DNA of 64,000 bases, taken from Pictodentalium vernedei (taxonomy: Eukaryota > Mollusca > Scaphopoda > Dentaliida > Dentaliidae). The translations under genes and the position numbers were made by a program. The stretch covers positions 65,665,741 through 65,729,740 of the forward strand of contig CM062289.1 of the NCBI GenBank assembly GCA_031216915.1, read 5' to 3'. This document shows positions 20,674 through 31,773 of this stretch, in pieces. How positions within the stretch are numbered: the stretch's first letter is position 1; each line of letters begins with the position of its first letter. The notes beneath the pieces were generated by a model that saw only the letters and a list, made by a program, of their open reading frames with translations, made no database searches and was not told the DNA's origin.

Positions 20674-22082
20674 AGGCCAAAAAAAAAATACCTGTGTTTA
20701 GGGTAACCTGACCGGCCCTAAAAAATAGCCCCAACCCTAAATATTTTATTGCGTTTAAATTCCGTCGACTTGAAAATTGGTTCTCATTTACTTATTTGCA
20801 ACCCTAATCCATTTGTTGGCATGCTCACGATGTCATAAACGCACATGTTTTTCCGAAGGTCGAGGTTCCACTTTCTCTTTGACTTGAGCAATGATGGCAT
20901 CAAGCCTTATTTTAATTGAAGTTATACTCGAAACATGTTTTCACGGGGTGGGAGGGGGGGGGGGGGAGGTGGAGACCCATAAGGCATTTAAGCTGGAGTG
21001 TGTTGGTAAATGAACTTAAATTCCATGCAGTTCAGCCTCAACAGATGTGAATAATATGACAGCGTTTGATTATATGATGAATCGAACAGCCAGTGCTTCA
21101 AATATAAGGAGAAAGACGCACAGGTAAGAGGTCTTTTATTTTATAAATGTTCATGAAAATGTTTGTGTGCTTGCTTCGTGAACGTTGCACAATCTGCAAG
21201 CCCTTGGAATTCGTGGTATTTACTGGAGAACCCCAAAGTTAAGCGTATTTGCAATTTGCCATCAACAGATACAAATTTTGGGTAATTATTTATATTAAAT
21301 TTTGCCAAGAATATTGCCGCCAATGTTTGAATTCTCACATTGTTTTCTTTCCTTCGGTTTAATTTTTAATGTACTCCGACAAATATATTCTCCTTGGTCG
21401 GACAGTGGAAAAGACTGCAGGTCTGTTCGCTGTTTATTCTGACAGACACATGGTATTTTTAATGCAACACTGAATGTGAACCCTTTAATCATTGGCCGAA
21501 TTCATCAACTGATTTTAATATACAAATTTCATCCAATCGATTTTAACGCTTCTTGAAAGGGGGTCACGCATATTAAATTTCCATTGGTCCTTCAGAGACA
21601 ACATCCTTTGCATGCATTCGACCGGTGTCCAAGTTACAGTAACACATGTCTGACATTTCAAGATGTCAAAAAGAAAGTTTTTTTTCAACATAAAATTGTA
21701 CTGGCACAGGTTAAAGAGACAGTATTATAAACCCAATCAGCCTTTTAAAATCGTCTTGTCATATTAAAGTCTGTCCAATTTTGAATATATAAATGCAGAT
21801 AATTGCAGAATTGAACCCAGCCGGTTTAAAAGTAATACAGATCTGTAAGCTTGTCCCGTCGTTTGTCTGCTGCCATCTGTCCACCCACTGTTTTATATAA
21901 AAAATGTAGTTTCATATAGAACATGCAGAACGGTGATGTGGAGTGAACTGTCATCGGTTTGGTGTCTGAATACTGAGATTTTAAAATAAAAAAAAATAAT
22001 AAAATAAAAAGAAATCCCTACCTACCGACCTTAATTGTTTTCACCATGTTACCCTAAACACAAGTATTTTTTTTTTTGGCCT
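20674..22082. mobile_element. K-family TIR element
   Basis: Long inverted ends: AGGCCAAAAAAAAAATACC continuing TGTGTTTAGGGTAAC at the left; GTTACCCTAAACACAAGTAT continuing to TTTTTGGCCT at the right. About 33-35 bp per arm. No clear target duplication, so I cannot assign a superfamily. The interior has a G run (about 20940-20970) and no coding frame. A related fragment is near 32420-32455. Confidence 0.75.
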
Positions 22083-23030
22083 GGCTTGATTTTTTTATGA
22101 ATAAAGATCATGATGTCATGGTGTTGCATTGTTGCGCTGTACATGACATAATTCCCATTTGTTACCTTAACCTTTACCATAACCACCAAAGTTTATAGTA
22201 GAGTTTCATCAGTGTGTTTCTTAGTTTTATTTTTCACATTTAAATCATGATAGGCCTATATACAAATATCATCATGGCAAAAAATGATCCAGCCAGTCTC
22301 ATTTATTTCTTTCAGCTGGTGATTTATTTATCATTAATTACTGTTATTTCATTGTGGTATGGTTTTCTTATAGATCTATTACTGAAATGGTTAACCAGAC
22401 AATTGGTTTGAAACCAACTAGCTACCTAACTGGTTATCCAAAATATCGATAGCAATCGTCATTCCCTGTTTAAAATGTAGTAAATATACCACTTCTCCTT
22501 TGCGATAGATTACACATCGCGTTGTATATACTGAGAAATAATCGACTGGCATTCAAGACTCAGTTAATGATTGGCAGTTTCCATGAGTAATCGCAGAAAC
22601 TATTCCGTAGTGTGTATACAAACTAACGTTGTCGAGTACTCGACAATGTTCATTTGTTTTCACACAATGGAATAGTTTGAGTATACTGCTTTCCAATTCC
22701 CATAGTTTTGATCCCATATTCGGTGAAATAATGGCCACAGATAACTGGATATTATCCGGTTATTGCTCTCGATTAGTCGGTTTCGAAAATGAGCTAACAG
22801 TTTCAGCCCTTGTCTTATCATCAAATAAAAGGGATGGTTAACTTTTTCCGTCAAAATTAATAATAGTGTCATCACCATTATTTGTCATGTGACCTCAGGA
22901 CATATCTTTGCTGCTATATTGTTGGAAAAGTGACAGTATCTCCAGCTGTCACATAATAGCATTTGATAAAAAAAACTCTTGTGGAGTGAGGAACCTCTTA
23001 AAATAAAGTAGTGCTAGCCCACAGGAGTAG
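22083..23030. other. unassigned DNA
   Basis: No gene, terminal repeat or tandem structure that I can support. Confidence 0.4.
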
Positions 23031-23212
23031 ACAAGTTTTTGCTTTACTGGTATAGTATAATTTAGTGGTGATAGCGACCTGTGTCTGGGGTGAGTGTTCC
23101 TAAAAGTGCACAGCATAGTTTTAAATGATGGGTACTCTTGTTAGCTTAATATTCATGCCGTTGTCATGATATAGCCATAATTGCTGATAATGACCCCCCA
23201 AACCCTAAAAAA
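23030..23212 (+). mobile_element. H-family SINE-like retroposon, decayed (H4)
   Basis: TTTGCTTTACTGGTATAGTA, then ACCTGTGTCTGGGGTG, and a decayed tail (GTTGTCATGATATAGCCATAAT). It abuts M1. Confidence 0.5.
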
Positions 23213-23215
23213 TAT

Positions 23216-23522
23216 AACTGGTTGAGTGCTAGAAGCCACTATTATGGCTAGGTTGAAAAGTGCTGGAAGCCACTTTAGTGGCTTTACACTTTGCAATAGC
23301 TTGATGTTCACTCAGCAGTAGAAGAAAATTGTTTATATAAAATTGTTTGGTTGCAATTTATTGGAGAGTGCCTATTGGCACTCTACAATAAATTGTACCA
23401 AAACAATTATTTAAGAACAAAATCTAACTAACCTAGGGAATCCCTTGTTGGTAGCATGATATCTTTGAAAAAAATATGCGTGTTACAAATCACCTTTGGA
23501 AAATAATTTATCACTCTACCAG
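23216..23522 (+). mobile_element. M-family TTAA element (M1), the least interrupted copy
   Basis: Left CTGGTTGAGTGCTAGAAGCC, right ATTTATCACTCTACCAG before TTAA (23523). Internal palindromes: GCCACTTTAGTGGC and a longer one, ATTTATTGGAGAGTGCC / GGCACTCTACAATAAAT. It serves as the reference for the split copies M2, M3 and M7. Confidence 0.78.
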
Positions 23523-23811
23523 TTAATAAATAAAGAGGTTATTACTTGGTTAGTTTCATATTGGCTAATTAAGATATCAACCCTTTGAAATTTCGCATCA
23601 ACCTTTGACCAAGCAGTTATACACACAAAGAATTTTTCCCATGTTTTGAACAAATTCCAACATAATATTTTTCCAGTTACATCATCAAGGTATACCTTTG
23701 ATATTTTATCTGTTGGAACAAATCAAATTTACCCTTCACACCCAATCTGGCAATACCCTTGTCTGTTGCAAGTTGGGGTAATGTTAATTAGTGGTTGGTA
23801 ATTAACTGGTT
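23523..23811. other. unassigned DNA between M1 and M3
   Basis: Nothing recognised. Confidence 0.4.
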
Positions 23812-23815
23812 TGGT

Positions 23816-24392
23816 GCCAGAAGCCACTATCATAGCTCTATTGAAAAGTGTCAGAAGCCACTTCAGTGGCTTTACACTGTGTGCATTACCTTGATGTTTA
23901 CTCAGTGGCAGAAGAAAACTGTTTCACGATAACCAGTTCTCGTCAGATCAGCGAAGTTAAGCAAGTTAGTAGTTGGATGGGTGACAATTCAGCGACTGAT
24001 TCATGCTCACACGTTGTGTCCTTGGGCAAGGCACTTAACCCTGATTGCCTACATGGGGGCACGATGACGCTGTGTACTATAAGGCATACTGCACGTGTGT
24101 GCATGTCTTCAACCAATCTAACCCTGCCTGTGCTGTGGTGCAGAGTTCAGGTACTCCGACTTCTTCCACCTGTAAAACTGTCACCGACATGATGTGACCC
24201 TGGCTGTTAATGTGTCGTTAAACCCTAATAAGTAAATAAATAAATAAATAATTGGCACTCTGTAATAAATTGTAACTAAACAATTATTTGTGAGCAAAAT
24301 CTTGCTAAGCTAAGGCTACTCTTGTAGTGTGGTATCTGAAAAAATACCCATGTTTCTAATCAACTTTGATAAATAATTTAACACTCACCCAG
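23816..24392 (+). mobile_element. M-family TTAA element (M3), split by S4
   Basis: Left CTGGTTTGGTGCCAGAAGCC after TTAA; right AATTTAACACTCACCCAG before TTAA (24393-24396). The interior matches M1 on both sides of the 5S-SINE, minus about 20 bp at the junction. Its right TTAA is also the left TTAA of B3. Confidence 0.78.
23928..24252 (+). mobile_element. 5S-rRNA-derived SINE (S4)
   Basis: The head matches a 5S rRNA internal region: ACCAGTTCTCGTCAGATCA, GCGAAGTTAAGCAAGTTAG, TAGTTGGATGGGTGAC. The body TTGTGTCCTTGGGCAAGGC is shared with the tRNA-SINEs. The tail TGTGTCGTTAAACCCTAATAA then (AAATA)n differs from the GTGACCTTAAAC tail of S1, S2 and S5. No clean target duplication remains. Confidence 0.85.
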
Positions 24393-24413
24393 TTAATCCA
24401 TTACCCAACGTAA

Positions 24414-25382
24414 TAGAGCTGTGCGGTTATCGAATTTTGCCTCGGTTTCGGTTCGGTCCGGTTTTTACAAAAATAGTTGAGTATTTGTTTCGGTTTTTGT
24501 TTTTTGGGGATCGTCTTGATTTAAAAGCCGAAAATGAACAAATATAAGGGGTTCTGACCAGTGAATAAGCCACAGGTGTGCGTAAAGTAAAGGAGTGGTA
24601 AAGGTATAGGTGTTGGATTGATATTTTTGGGACGTTGAACCCGAACACAGTATCAGAATTCGGACGCAAACTTGAGTTGACACGAGGTTAGGTGAGCTTT
24701 TCCAACCCGGTGGCCAGAGATGGTACCGGTAAGAAATTTTTTGCAAAAAAAGAAAAACTCAAAGAATAATACATACTGGGGAGTATATTGGAAGAATTGT
24801 TCCTCAATAAGACATATTTTGATATGCTGCCATTTCATAAACAGAACGTTTCCAAAAACGGGAGGATAAAGACCAGAAGGCAAACTTGGTATCAGCTGTT
24901 CAAAATATCTGCTGCACATCAAGGGAGAGTACTCAAAACACACGTGGGGGAAATGACGTGACACACTGCAAACAAAAACAAGATTTTTTGCAAAGTTGTT
25001 GAACTCAATTTAATATAAATAGCCTATCGATTTTAACTGGGGCTGTGCGCGATATCGTCTCAAGCTCTGTTGACATGTTGGAGCTGATAAATATTTATCG
25101 CCTGCTGTCGACTGTGGTATTTTGTGTGAGGCAGGCGATTTGGGTCCGCTGGAATCGCTTGCCTCAAAATGACAGGCCTTGTACCCCAATCAGAAATTCT
25201 CCGCCGTGTTGAACAATGTTGACGCAATGGAAATAGTTTATAAAAAGGTTCAAAAGTCTTCAGAAAGTTAGAACAAAAAAAACACCGTCCACATACCGAA
25301 TGTCGGTACTCGGAGGAAAAGTCGGTCGGTTATTTAAAAAAAAAACGAAACCGACCGAATTTCGGTTAACCGCACAGCACTA
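24414..25382. mobile_element. non-autonomous hAT element (hAT-3a), nested in B3
   Basis: 969 bp with perfect 8-bp duplications CAACGTAA (24406-24413 and 25383-25390). TIRs TAGAGCTGTGCGGTTATC and TAACCGCACAGCACTA. Subterminal CGGTTTCGGTTCGG motifs at both ends are shared with the element at 61956. The target lies inside the B-family TIR. No transposase frame. Confidence 0.93.
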
Positions 25383-25445
25383 CAACGTAATGGCCCAAAC
25401 CGACCGGCACTATTCACAAAATTTGCCAATTAATTTTCATTATTT

Positions 25446-27280
25446 TTAGCTCAACTTTGGCGAAGCCAAATTTTAGCTTTTGTCATGGCCTGTCGTCCGT
25501 CGTCCGTCTGTCCATCTGTCTGTACATCAACAATTGGATACGGCTCAGGCTAGAGGCCGTATTTATGAACCGATCTTTATGAAACTTCTTGGCTTCCTTT
25601 GTTATGACCATGGGACGAGAACGAGTGTTTTTGGGTGCGGTCCGAAATTCAAGATGGCTGCCAGCCGCCATTTTGTACCAACGATGCAGAAATCTGTTTT
25701 TTGTACAGAACTTCCATATGAAAGCTAATATGAAAATAATTTTTTGTATGAATGTTTAGTACCATGGGATACATCACATATAATACAGGTTTTTTCTTGT
25801 GCGTAAATTGTGCAAATTAGACTAATTTTGATGTTTTTTGGTGTTACTTTCAGCACTGTAAGTGCAAATGCCAATACGGCTCGGGCTAGAGGTCGTATTT
25901 ATGAACCGATCTTTACTAAACTTCTTGGGTACCTTTGGTATCACCGTGGGACGAGAACGAGTGTTTTGGGGTCCGGTCCGAAATTCAAGATGGCCGATGG
26001 CAGCCACATTTTGTACAAAATTAGGTGCAGTCAGATTTTTGCACTGAACTTCCATATGAAAGCGCTGATTTGAATAATTTTTTGTGTGAATGTTTAGTAC
26101 CATGGGATACATCACATATAATACAGGTTTTTTTCTCGTGCAGAAATTATGCAAATTAGATGAACTTTGATTTTTTCAGTGCGACTTACACACAGTAAGT
26201 ACACATGTCAATACAGCTCGGGCTAGAGTCTGTATTTATGAACTGATCTTCACAAAATGTCTTGGGTACCTTTGTTATCACCTTGGGATGAGAACGAGTG
26301 TTTCTGGGTGCGGTCTAAAATTCAAGATGGCCACCAGCAGCCATTTTGTACCAAAATTAGTGTAATCAGTTTTTTGTACACAACTTCTATATGGCTCAGA
26401 CTAGAGGCCATATTTATGGACCAATCTTCACGAAACTTCTTGGGTACCTTTGTTATCACCTTGGGATGAGAGTGAGTGTTTTTGGGTGTGGTCCGAAATT
26501 CAAGATGGCCACCAGCAGCCATTTTGTACCAAAATTAGTGCAATCAGTCTTTTGTACAGAACTTCTGTATGAAAGTTCTGATTTGAATAAATTTTTGTAT
26601 GAATGTTTAGTAACATGGAATACTGTAAGGGTTTTTTTTCGTGCAGAATTTATGCAAATTAGATGAACTTTGATTTATTCAGTGCTCCTTACACAATGTA
26701 AGCACACTTGTCAATACGGCTCAGGGTAGAGGCTGTATTTATGAACCGATCTTCACAAAACTTCTTGGGTTCCTTTGTTATCACCTTGGGCCGAGAATGA
26801 GTGTTTCTGGGTGCAGTCCAAAATTCAAGATGGCTGCCAGTGGCCATTTTGTACCGAAATTAGGTCCAATCAGTTTTTTGTCACAAGTTCTATAGAGCTC
26901 ATATTTATGAACTGATCTTCACAAAACTTCTTGGGTACCTTTGTTTTCACCTTGGGACAGGAACGAGTGTGTTTTGGGGTGCCTTTGTTATCACTGTGCT
27001 ATGAGAACAAATATTTTGGGGGTTCAGTCAGACCCACTCTGGGACTCTAAGATTTTTTTCTAGTTTAGCATCTGACTGTCACCCACCTTTACAATACTTT
27101 ACCTATACATTTGTTCCAGGCAACGGTCAGTATTTATGTACAGACCGTTACAATACTTTATATGTACCTTTGTTATCAGGTCATTACCTAGATGTCTGTC
27201 ATTGCTGTGTCACATACTATACATGTGCATGTCTTTGTCTTGACAAGTTGAGCTACAGTGTCATTGACACTTTCATTTGT
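25446..27280 (+). repeat. tandem-repeat element P4a (pearl/HINE-like), unit ~335 bp
   Basis: 5' hairpin AGCTCAACTTTGGCGAAGCC / AAATTTTAGCT, leader GTCGTCCGTCGTCCGTCTG, then units marked by GAAATTCAAGATGGC at about 25647, 25979, 26318, 26495 and 26820 (one unit is half length). 3' end GACAAGTTGAGCTACAGTG, TCATTGACACTTTCATTT. The repeated peptide (YEPIFTKLLGYLCYHLG) is encoded only because the unit is open in one frame. A second copy of this element is at 50192. Confidence 0.85.
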
Positions 27281-27292
27281 CTCAAAAACATA

Positions 27293-27606
27293 AAGTTAAA
27301 ACTAGAAGTCCTGTCATGAAATGCGCACAAATAGCATGTCGATCTGCACGTTAATCTATGCATTATGACCATAGTAAGGCTATCAAATTTTGTGCATATG
27401 GCCTGTGCACAAGCAATGTTTCAGTCAATGGACCTCCGGGTAACCCGGAGGTCCATTGGCAGAAACATTGCAGGTGTTTGCTATCAGTAACCAGGAGAAC
27501 CTGCTGTGCTTTGGATGCCATTCGATATGGCAATTGCGCGCAATTCCTACACGCAATTAAGCCTAGATAAGCACACATTTTGTGACAGGACTTCTAGTTT
27601 TAACTG
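27293..27606 (-). mobile_element. C-family MITE (C3), nested in B3
   Basis: Starts AAGTTAAAACTAGAAGTCC after TA; ends CTTCTAGTTTTAACTG before TA. Removing it and one TA restores the B hairpin arm (AAAAACATA joined to GGTAATGACC). 314 bp, with hairpin GGACCTCCGGGTAACCCGG. Confidence 0.88.
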
Positions 27607-27739
27607 TAGGTAATGACCCCTCTTTGGAACAAACTTGTTCCAATGAGGGGTTATAACCTATGTTTTTGAGACAAAAAATTAGTTATTCAAGACTTTTCTG
27701 GGCAGGTGTCATCTTTTTTTCATGTTAGGTAAGGGTTAA

Positions 27740-28120
27740 AGATCAGTAAAAACAAAACAAAAACAAAAAATACATAAAAATGTCTCTCTTCTGGGGTGGG
27801 TTACAGCATTAACATAGTCAATGTATGCAACAACATGAAACAGGAAATTGTTTGTCAATTGACACAAATTAAAATTTTTGTGACCAATTATAGATGGACA
27901 TTTCCAGTTTATGTTGACATGAAAATTCAGTTGTTCAGTGAATATGAGGTCAAGTTTTGGCTTCAGACTTTGACTTTAGTGCTCAGCTTTTAGTACTTTA
28001 GACTTGTAAGTAGAAAAGTTCATACCTGACAATTTACAACCTGATGTTTGCCATGTTAGCCTGCAAATTCAACTTGATTTAAGATGTATTTAACAGTTTT
28101 CATGCTGAGGGTGGTATGAA
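27740..28120. other. unassigned DNA
   Basis: No gene or repeat seen. Confidence 0.4.
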
Positions 28121-28123
28121 CTA

Positions 28124-28437
28124 CAGTTAAAACTAGAAGTCCTGTCATGAAATGTGTGCAAATAGCTCGTCGATCTGCACGTTAATCTATGCGTTATGAA
28201 CATAGTAAGGCTATCAAATTCTGTACAAGTGGGCTGTGCACAAGCAATGTTTCTGCCAATGGACCTCCGGGTAACCCGGAGGTCCATTGGCAGAAACATT
28301 GCCTGTGTTTGTGATGAGTAACTAGGAGAACCTGCTGTGCTTTAGATGCCATTCGATATGGCATTTGCTCGCAATTCACACACGCAATTAAGCCTAGAAA
28401 AGCGCACAGTTCGGGACAGGACTTCTAGTTTTAAGTG
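28124..28437 (-). mobile_element. C-family MITE (C4)
   Basis: 314 bp, TA on both sides, TIRs CAGTTAAAACTAGAAGTCCTG and CAGGACTTCTAGTTTTAAGTG, perfect hairpin around GGACCTCCGGGTAACCCGG. Confidence 0.87.
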
Positions 28438-28639
28438 TACCCAGGGTTTGGAAAAAACGTTGGGGCCTGTCTGTGGCGAAAATCAGGGATTTGATAAAAC
28501 CAAAAATTTTCTTCACATGGCATGCACTATGTTCTTTGCCGTGCAAAGAGAAGTTTTATTTGAGCCTTTTAAAAAACTTGACGTATATTTTATGAAGCTG
28601 ATGTACAGGCGGGCACATGGGTGGCGTTCACCCTTTTCA

Positions 28640-29070
28640 TTAGTGCAATAACTTCAACAAATACCAATGAATTTGATCAATATTTGGTATATGTGACTTT
28701 CTTAATAATGCCTTGAATGAATTTGAAAACCATTGCAGTTTGGCCATACTGAGCGGAGTTATGGCCCTTAATAAGTGAGACTTTCTTAATGTCTTGAAAG
28801 GGTTTGGAAACTGGTACAGTTTCGGCCAACTGGGGAGAGTTGTGGTCCTCAATTGTTCATTTTTTGTCTGCTTTCAGCTCATTAGCTCGATAACATGAAC
28901 AAATATCAATGGATTATAATTTGGTCAATATTTGGTATTATGAGACTTTCTTAGTGTCTTAAATGAGTTCAAAAACTGGTCTGGTTCAGCCATACTGAGC
29001 AGAGTTATGGCCCTTGATTAGTTAATTTTTGTCTGGTTTCATCTCATTAGCACAATAACTTGAACAAATA
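28640..29070 (+). repeat. tandem repeat related to P7, unit ~145 bp
   Basis: Three to four units marked by GCAATAACTTCAACAAATA, GACTTTCTTAATAATG, TGAGCGGAGTTATGGCCCTTA. A similar unit builds the array at 52190-52860. No terminal hairpins found, so this is a fragment. Confidence 0.65.
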
Positions 29071-29379
29071 ACAGTGGATTTGATTTTCTTACACTGACAA
29101 GCCTTACAGGTGTGCAAAACACTCAACCACGCATCAACCATACCTAATCCTTGTGTGTATTACTCTGCAATGAACCACCAGCTGCCTTTCACAAGTGTTT
29201 GCACAAATATCTTGATAGATGGAAATGAAAAAACAGACTTCACCCTTTACTCATAACACTGCCAAGACTCCTCACATCAAATTCTAACACAAGAAGTCTC
29301 TTTACATTTTAGAGCCAAGAATATTTTTATCCCAAAAATAGAATAGTGTAGAAATTGTTAGTCTGTTAACCCTTTACCC

Positions 29380-29607
29380 AATGCAGACGATATCAAAATT
29401 TATTATTTTAAATATCATTTTTTAAATTTTTTCAAAAAATTTCAACAAAACCATATGTGGCCCCTCATTGGAATGAGCTCGACAAGCTTGTTCCAAAGAG
29501 GGGTCACATGATATGTTTTTGTTGAGATTTTTCGAAAAATAATATTTTTTTAGCTGCTGAATTTGCATATTACATGGGCGGATATGGGCAATTCGTTGGG
29601 TAAAGGG
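29380..29607 (+). mobile_element. A-family piggyBac-like MITE (A4)
   Basis: TTAA at 29376 and 29608. TIRs CCCTTTACCCAATGCAG and CGTTGGGTAAAGGG. Hairpin AACAAAACCATATGTGGCCC / GGGGTCACATGATATGTTTT. Confidence 0.86.
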
Positions 29608-29689
29608 TTAATCGACTTTTTGCAATATGTTCTGAAATTATCCTGATGTTCACTGAATTCTTGTTTTCAGAACCAAGAATTATATTTTT

Positions 29690-30039
29690 TTTCTCAAAAA
29701 TAGAATAGTGTTGAAACGGCGAGTTGGCTAATCATCATTGTCTTGTGATGTGTCGAGAAATGATCTGCAGTTAAAATTAGAAGTCCTGTCATGAACTGTG
29801 ATTTATCTATGCTTAATTGCGCGTAGGAATTGTGCGCAATTGCCATATCGAATGGCATCCAAAGAACGGCAGGTTCTCCTGCTTAATCATAGCAAACACA
29901 GGCAATGTTTCGGCCAATGGACCTCCAGGTTACCCGGAGGTCCATTGGCTGAAACATTGCTTGTGCACAGGCCATATGTACAGAATTTTATAGTCTTACT
30001 ATGGTCATAACGCGTAGATTAATGCGCAGGTTGACGTGC
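29690..30039 (+). repeat. dispersed duplication, copy 1 (partner 32897-33235)
   Basis: About 70 bp of non-MITE flank (AATAGTGTTGAAACGGCGAG, then TTGTCTTGTGATGTGTCGAG) and the attached C5 MITE recur together near 32900. The shared flank shows one segment was copied after the MITE had inserted. Confidence 0.7.
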
Positions 30040-30368
30040 TACAGTTGAAACTAGAAGTTCTGTCCCGAATTGTGCGCTTATCTAGGCTTAATTGCACGTA
30101 GGAATCGCACGCAATTGCCATATTGAATGGCATCCATAGTAAACACAAGCAATGTTTCTGCCATTGGACCTCCGGGTGACCCGGAGGTCCATTGGTTGAA
30201 ACATTGCTTGTGCACAGGCCATATGTACAGAATTTGATAGCCTTACTATGGTCATAACGTGTAGATTAACGTGCAGAACGACATGCTATTTGTGCGCATT
30301 TCATGACAGGACTTCTAGTTTTAACTGTATTTGTGCGCATTTCATGACAGAACTTCTCGTTTTATCTG
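29768..30368 (+). mobile_element. C-family MITE (C5), split by C6
   Basis: Left end CAGTTAAAATTAGAAGTCCTG (preceded by TG here, TA in the paired copy at 32976). The right end resumes at 30328 with TATTTGTGCGCATTTCATG and ends CGTTTTATCTG before TA. The split point is the TA of GTGCTATTTGTG. Confidence 0.83.
30042..30327 (+). mobile_element. C-family MITE (C6), inserted into C5
   Basis: TIRs CAGTTGAAACTAGAAGTTCTG and GACTTCTAGTTTTAACTG with TA on both sides. Removing it restores continuous C5 sequence. It lacks about 28 bp of the usual GGTTCTCCTGGTTACTCA region. Confidence 0.88.
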
Positions 30369-30478
30369 TAGATATTCACTGAGTTCCCTTTGTTTATAGG
30401 TATAGACCAATTAGGCCTCAGTACTATTCATCCAATAGAGCCAATATTACATATAATCTATTGTATCTTGTTTCACAG

Positions 30479-30516
30479 AGCTCCACAATATATATACAGT
30501 CCTGGAAATGAGACGG
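30479..30516 (+). other. candidate small coding exon 1
   Basis: In unique DNA between C5 and O. Acceptor TTGTATCTTGTTTCACAG and donor GTAAGAG bound 38 nt. One frame reads A-PQYIYSPGNETG-. It ends one base into a codon, which is the phase that the candidate exon at 60920 needs to stay open. I do not recognise the protein. Alternatives are chance splice-like signals or a fossil exon. Confidence 0.25.
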
Positions 30517-30708
30517 GTAAGAGTGCAATTGCTCCTGTCAGCACCCGTGTTTTCTATTTTACTGGAGCTAAAAAATGCACTCGGTAAAAAAAGTTGTGGA
30601 GCACTAATGTACTGTGAGGGCATATAAATGTGTGTTGTTTTGAGAAAGCAGCACTATGCAGCCAGTGGCAAGTTACTGTCATAATTCAGCAGTTCCTCAT
30701 ACATTTAG

Positions 30709-30936
30709 CCCCTTGAACCCGATCGGGTGCTTTTCTGACCAGGAACATGGTACGTCATAATTACGTCAATAAATAGGATGACTGTTCAGTAAGTGTGTCG
30801 GGTAGAGCAATCAATATTTTCAAGCCCCAAGGCTGCACGTTGAAAATATTGATTGGTCTACCCCAAATAATGAATATGGATTCTTCTAACTGCTGCCATT
30901 GAACTGGCATGGAAGATACCACTAGAGTTCAAAGGG
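30709..30936. mobile_element. O-family TTAA palindromic MITE
   Basis: Flanks TTAG (30705) and TTAA (30937). TIRs CCCCTTGAACCCGATC and GAGTTCAAAGGG (short and imperfect). Internal hairpin GGGTAGAGCAATCAATATTTTC / GAAAATATTGATTGGTCTACCC, trimmed here to its markers. PiggyBac-like by target and CCC end. Confidence 0.72.
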
Positions 30937-31180
30937 TTAAGGTTTCTGGTGTTTGGTGACAGTATTCCCTCGAAAATTCATATACTAACATTTTACGGTT
31001 GCAATTTACTCCCATCTCTGAATTCACAGGAGCTCAAAACTACACCCGTCAATTTTGTTCATTTCCAGCACTGGATATATATATTTTTCTTTCAACTCTT
31101 CCATCCACATGATGTACTTAATAACGACAATAAAGCTTAGTATTCTTTGTCTTTGATGCAGTACACTGTTGGAATTTTTT

Positions 31181-31506
31181 ATACTCCCCGAAAAAATTAG
31201 GGGGAGCTTATAGTCGCTGCTTTGTCAATCTGTCTCCATCCGTCCATCCATGTGTCCTTCCGTCCGCAGTGATATCTCAGCAGTGAGTGGATGGATTTCA
31301 ATGAAATTTGCTATGAGGGATCCTTGTGACAAGCTGCTTCTGCATGTTATAAAAATATTGACCACATACTTTTCACTAGTGTTATGTTCTTTACTTTGTC
31401 AATTTTTCATGCTTTTTTCCGTACGCAGTGATATCTTGCCAATGTGGGGATGGATTTCAAGCAAATTTGGTATGAGGAATCCTTGCGACAAGCTTCTCCT
31501 GCACAT
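31181..31506 (+). repeat. tandem-repeat element P10, left part
   Basis: 5' hairpin-like CTCCCCGAAAAAATTAGGGGGAG, leader TCCATCCGTCCATCCATGTG, then ~175-bp units marked by GTGATATCTCAGCAGTGAG, TGGATGGATTTCAATGAAAT, CTTGTGACAAGC. The same unit and a matching end (CGGGGAGCATCCATCAG) reappear at 33236-33612, so a ~1.7 kb insertion seems to split the element. Confidence 0.65.
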
Positions 31507-31760
31507 TAGAGTTGTGCTGTCAACCAAAAATTCAGTTCAGTTTCGGTTTTGTTATTGAAACCAAAACATTTACAGAAAACCTGTCATTGTGGTTTTCAAC
31601 TTCATTGTTGAAAAACTCTGATCAGGTCTTCACTTCTCAGAATAAAGAGAGAAACAACCTAAAGTTAACCTGCGATACCCCCTTTTCAGAACAGCTCCAC
31701 TAATTAGTATTACGTTTGAGCATGGAATTTACCACGAAAATAGGTGACAAAATGACTTCT
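31507..31760. other. possible hAT-type left end and unassigned DNA
   Basis: P10 stops exactly before TAGAGTTGTGCTGTCAACC, which looks like a hAT terminus, followed by CAGTTTCGGTTTTG-type sequence. I could not find the matching right terminus. Confidence 0.35.
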
Positions 31761-31773
31761 TACCCATCATGTT

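Larger units (their letters stand above)
24397..27735 (-). mobile_element. B-family TTAA element (B3), split by three insertions
   Basis: TTAA at 24393 and 27736. Left end TCCATTACCCAACGTAATGG with the hAT removed; right end CATGTTAGGTAAGGG. Between lie a hAT (24414-25382), tandem-repeat element P4 (about 25446-27280) and MITE C3 (27293-27606). What remains is about 210 bp of ordinary B sequence, including ATTCACAAAATTTGCC, GTCTCAAAAACATA and the arm GAGGGGTTATAACCTATG. Confidence 0.8.

Noticed and set aside
20674-22082. K as a Mutator or hAT element
   Set aside because: Neither a 9-bp nor an 8-bp duplication is visible at the ends, so the superfamily is left open.
23930-23985. 5S rRNA gene
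   Set aside because: Only an internal segment resembles 5S, and it leads into the SINE body shared with S1 and S5.
25480-26666. Repeated frames with YEPIFTKLLGYLCY, also in 50176-51420, suggesting a coding family
   Set aside because: The peptide recurs because the P4 unit is open in one frame; both strands carry such frames, there is no full-length protein, and the element's ends are those of a non-coding repeat.
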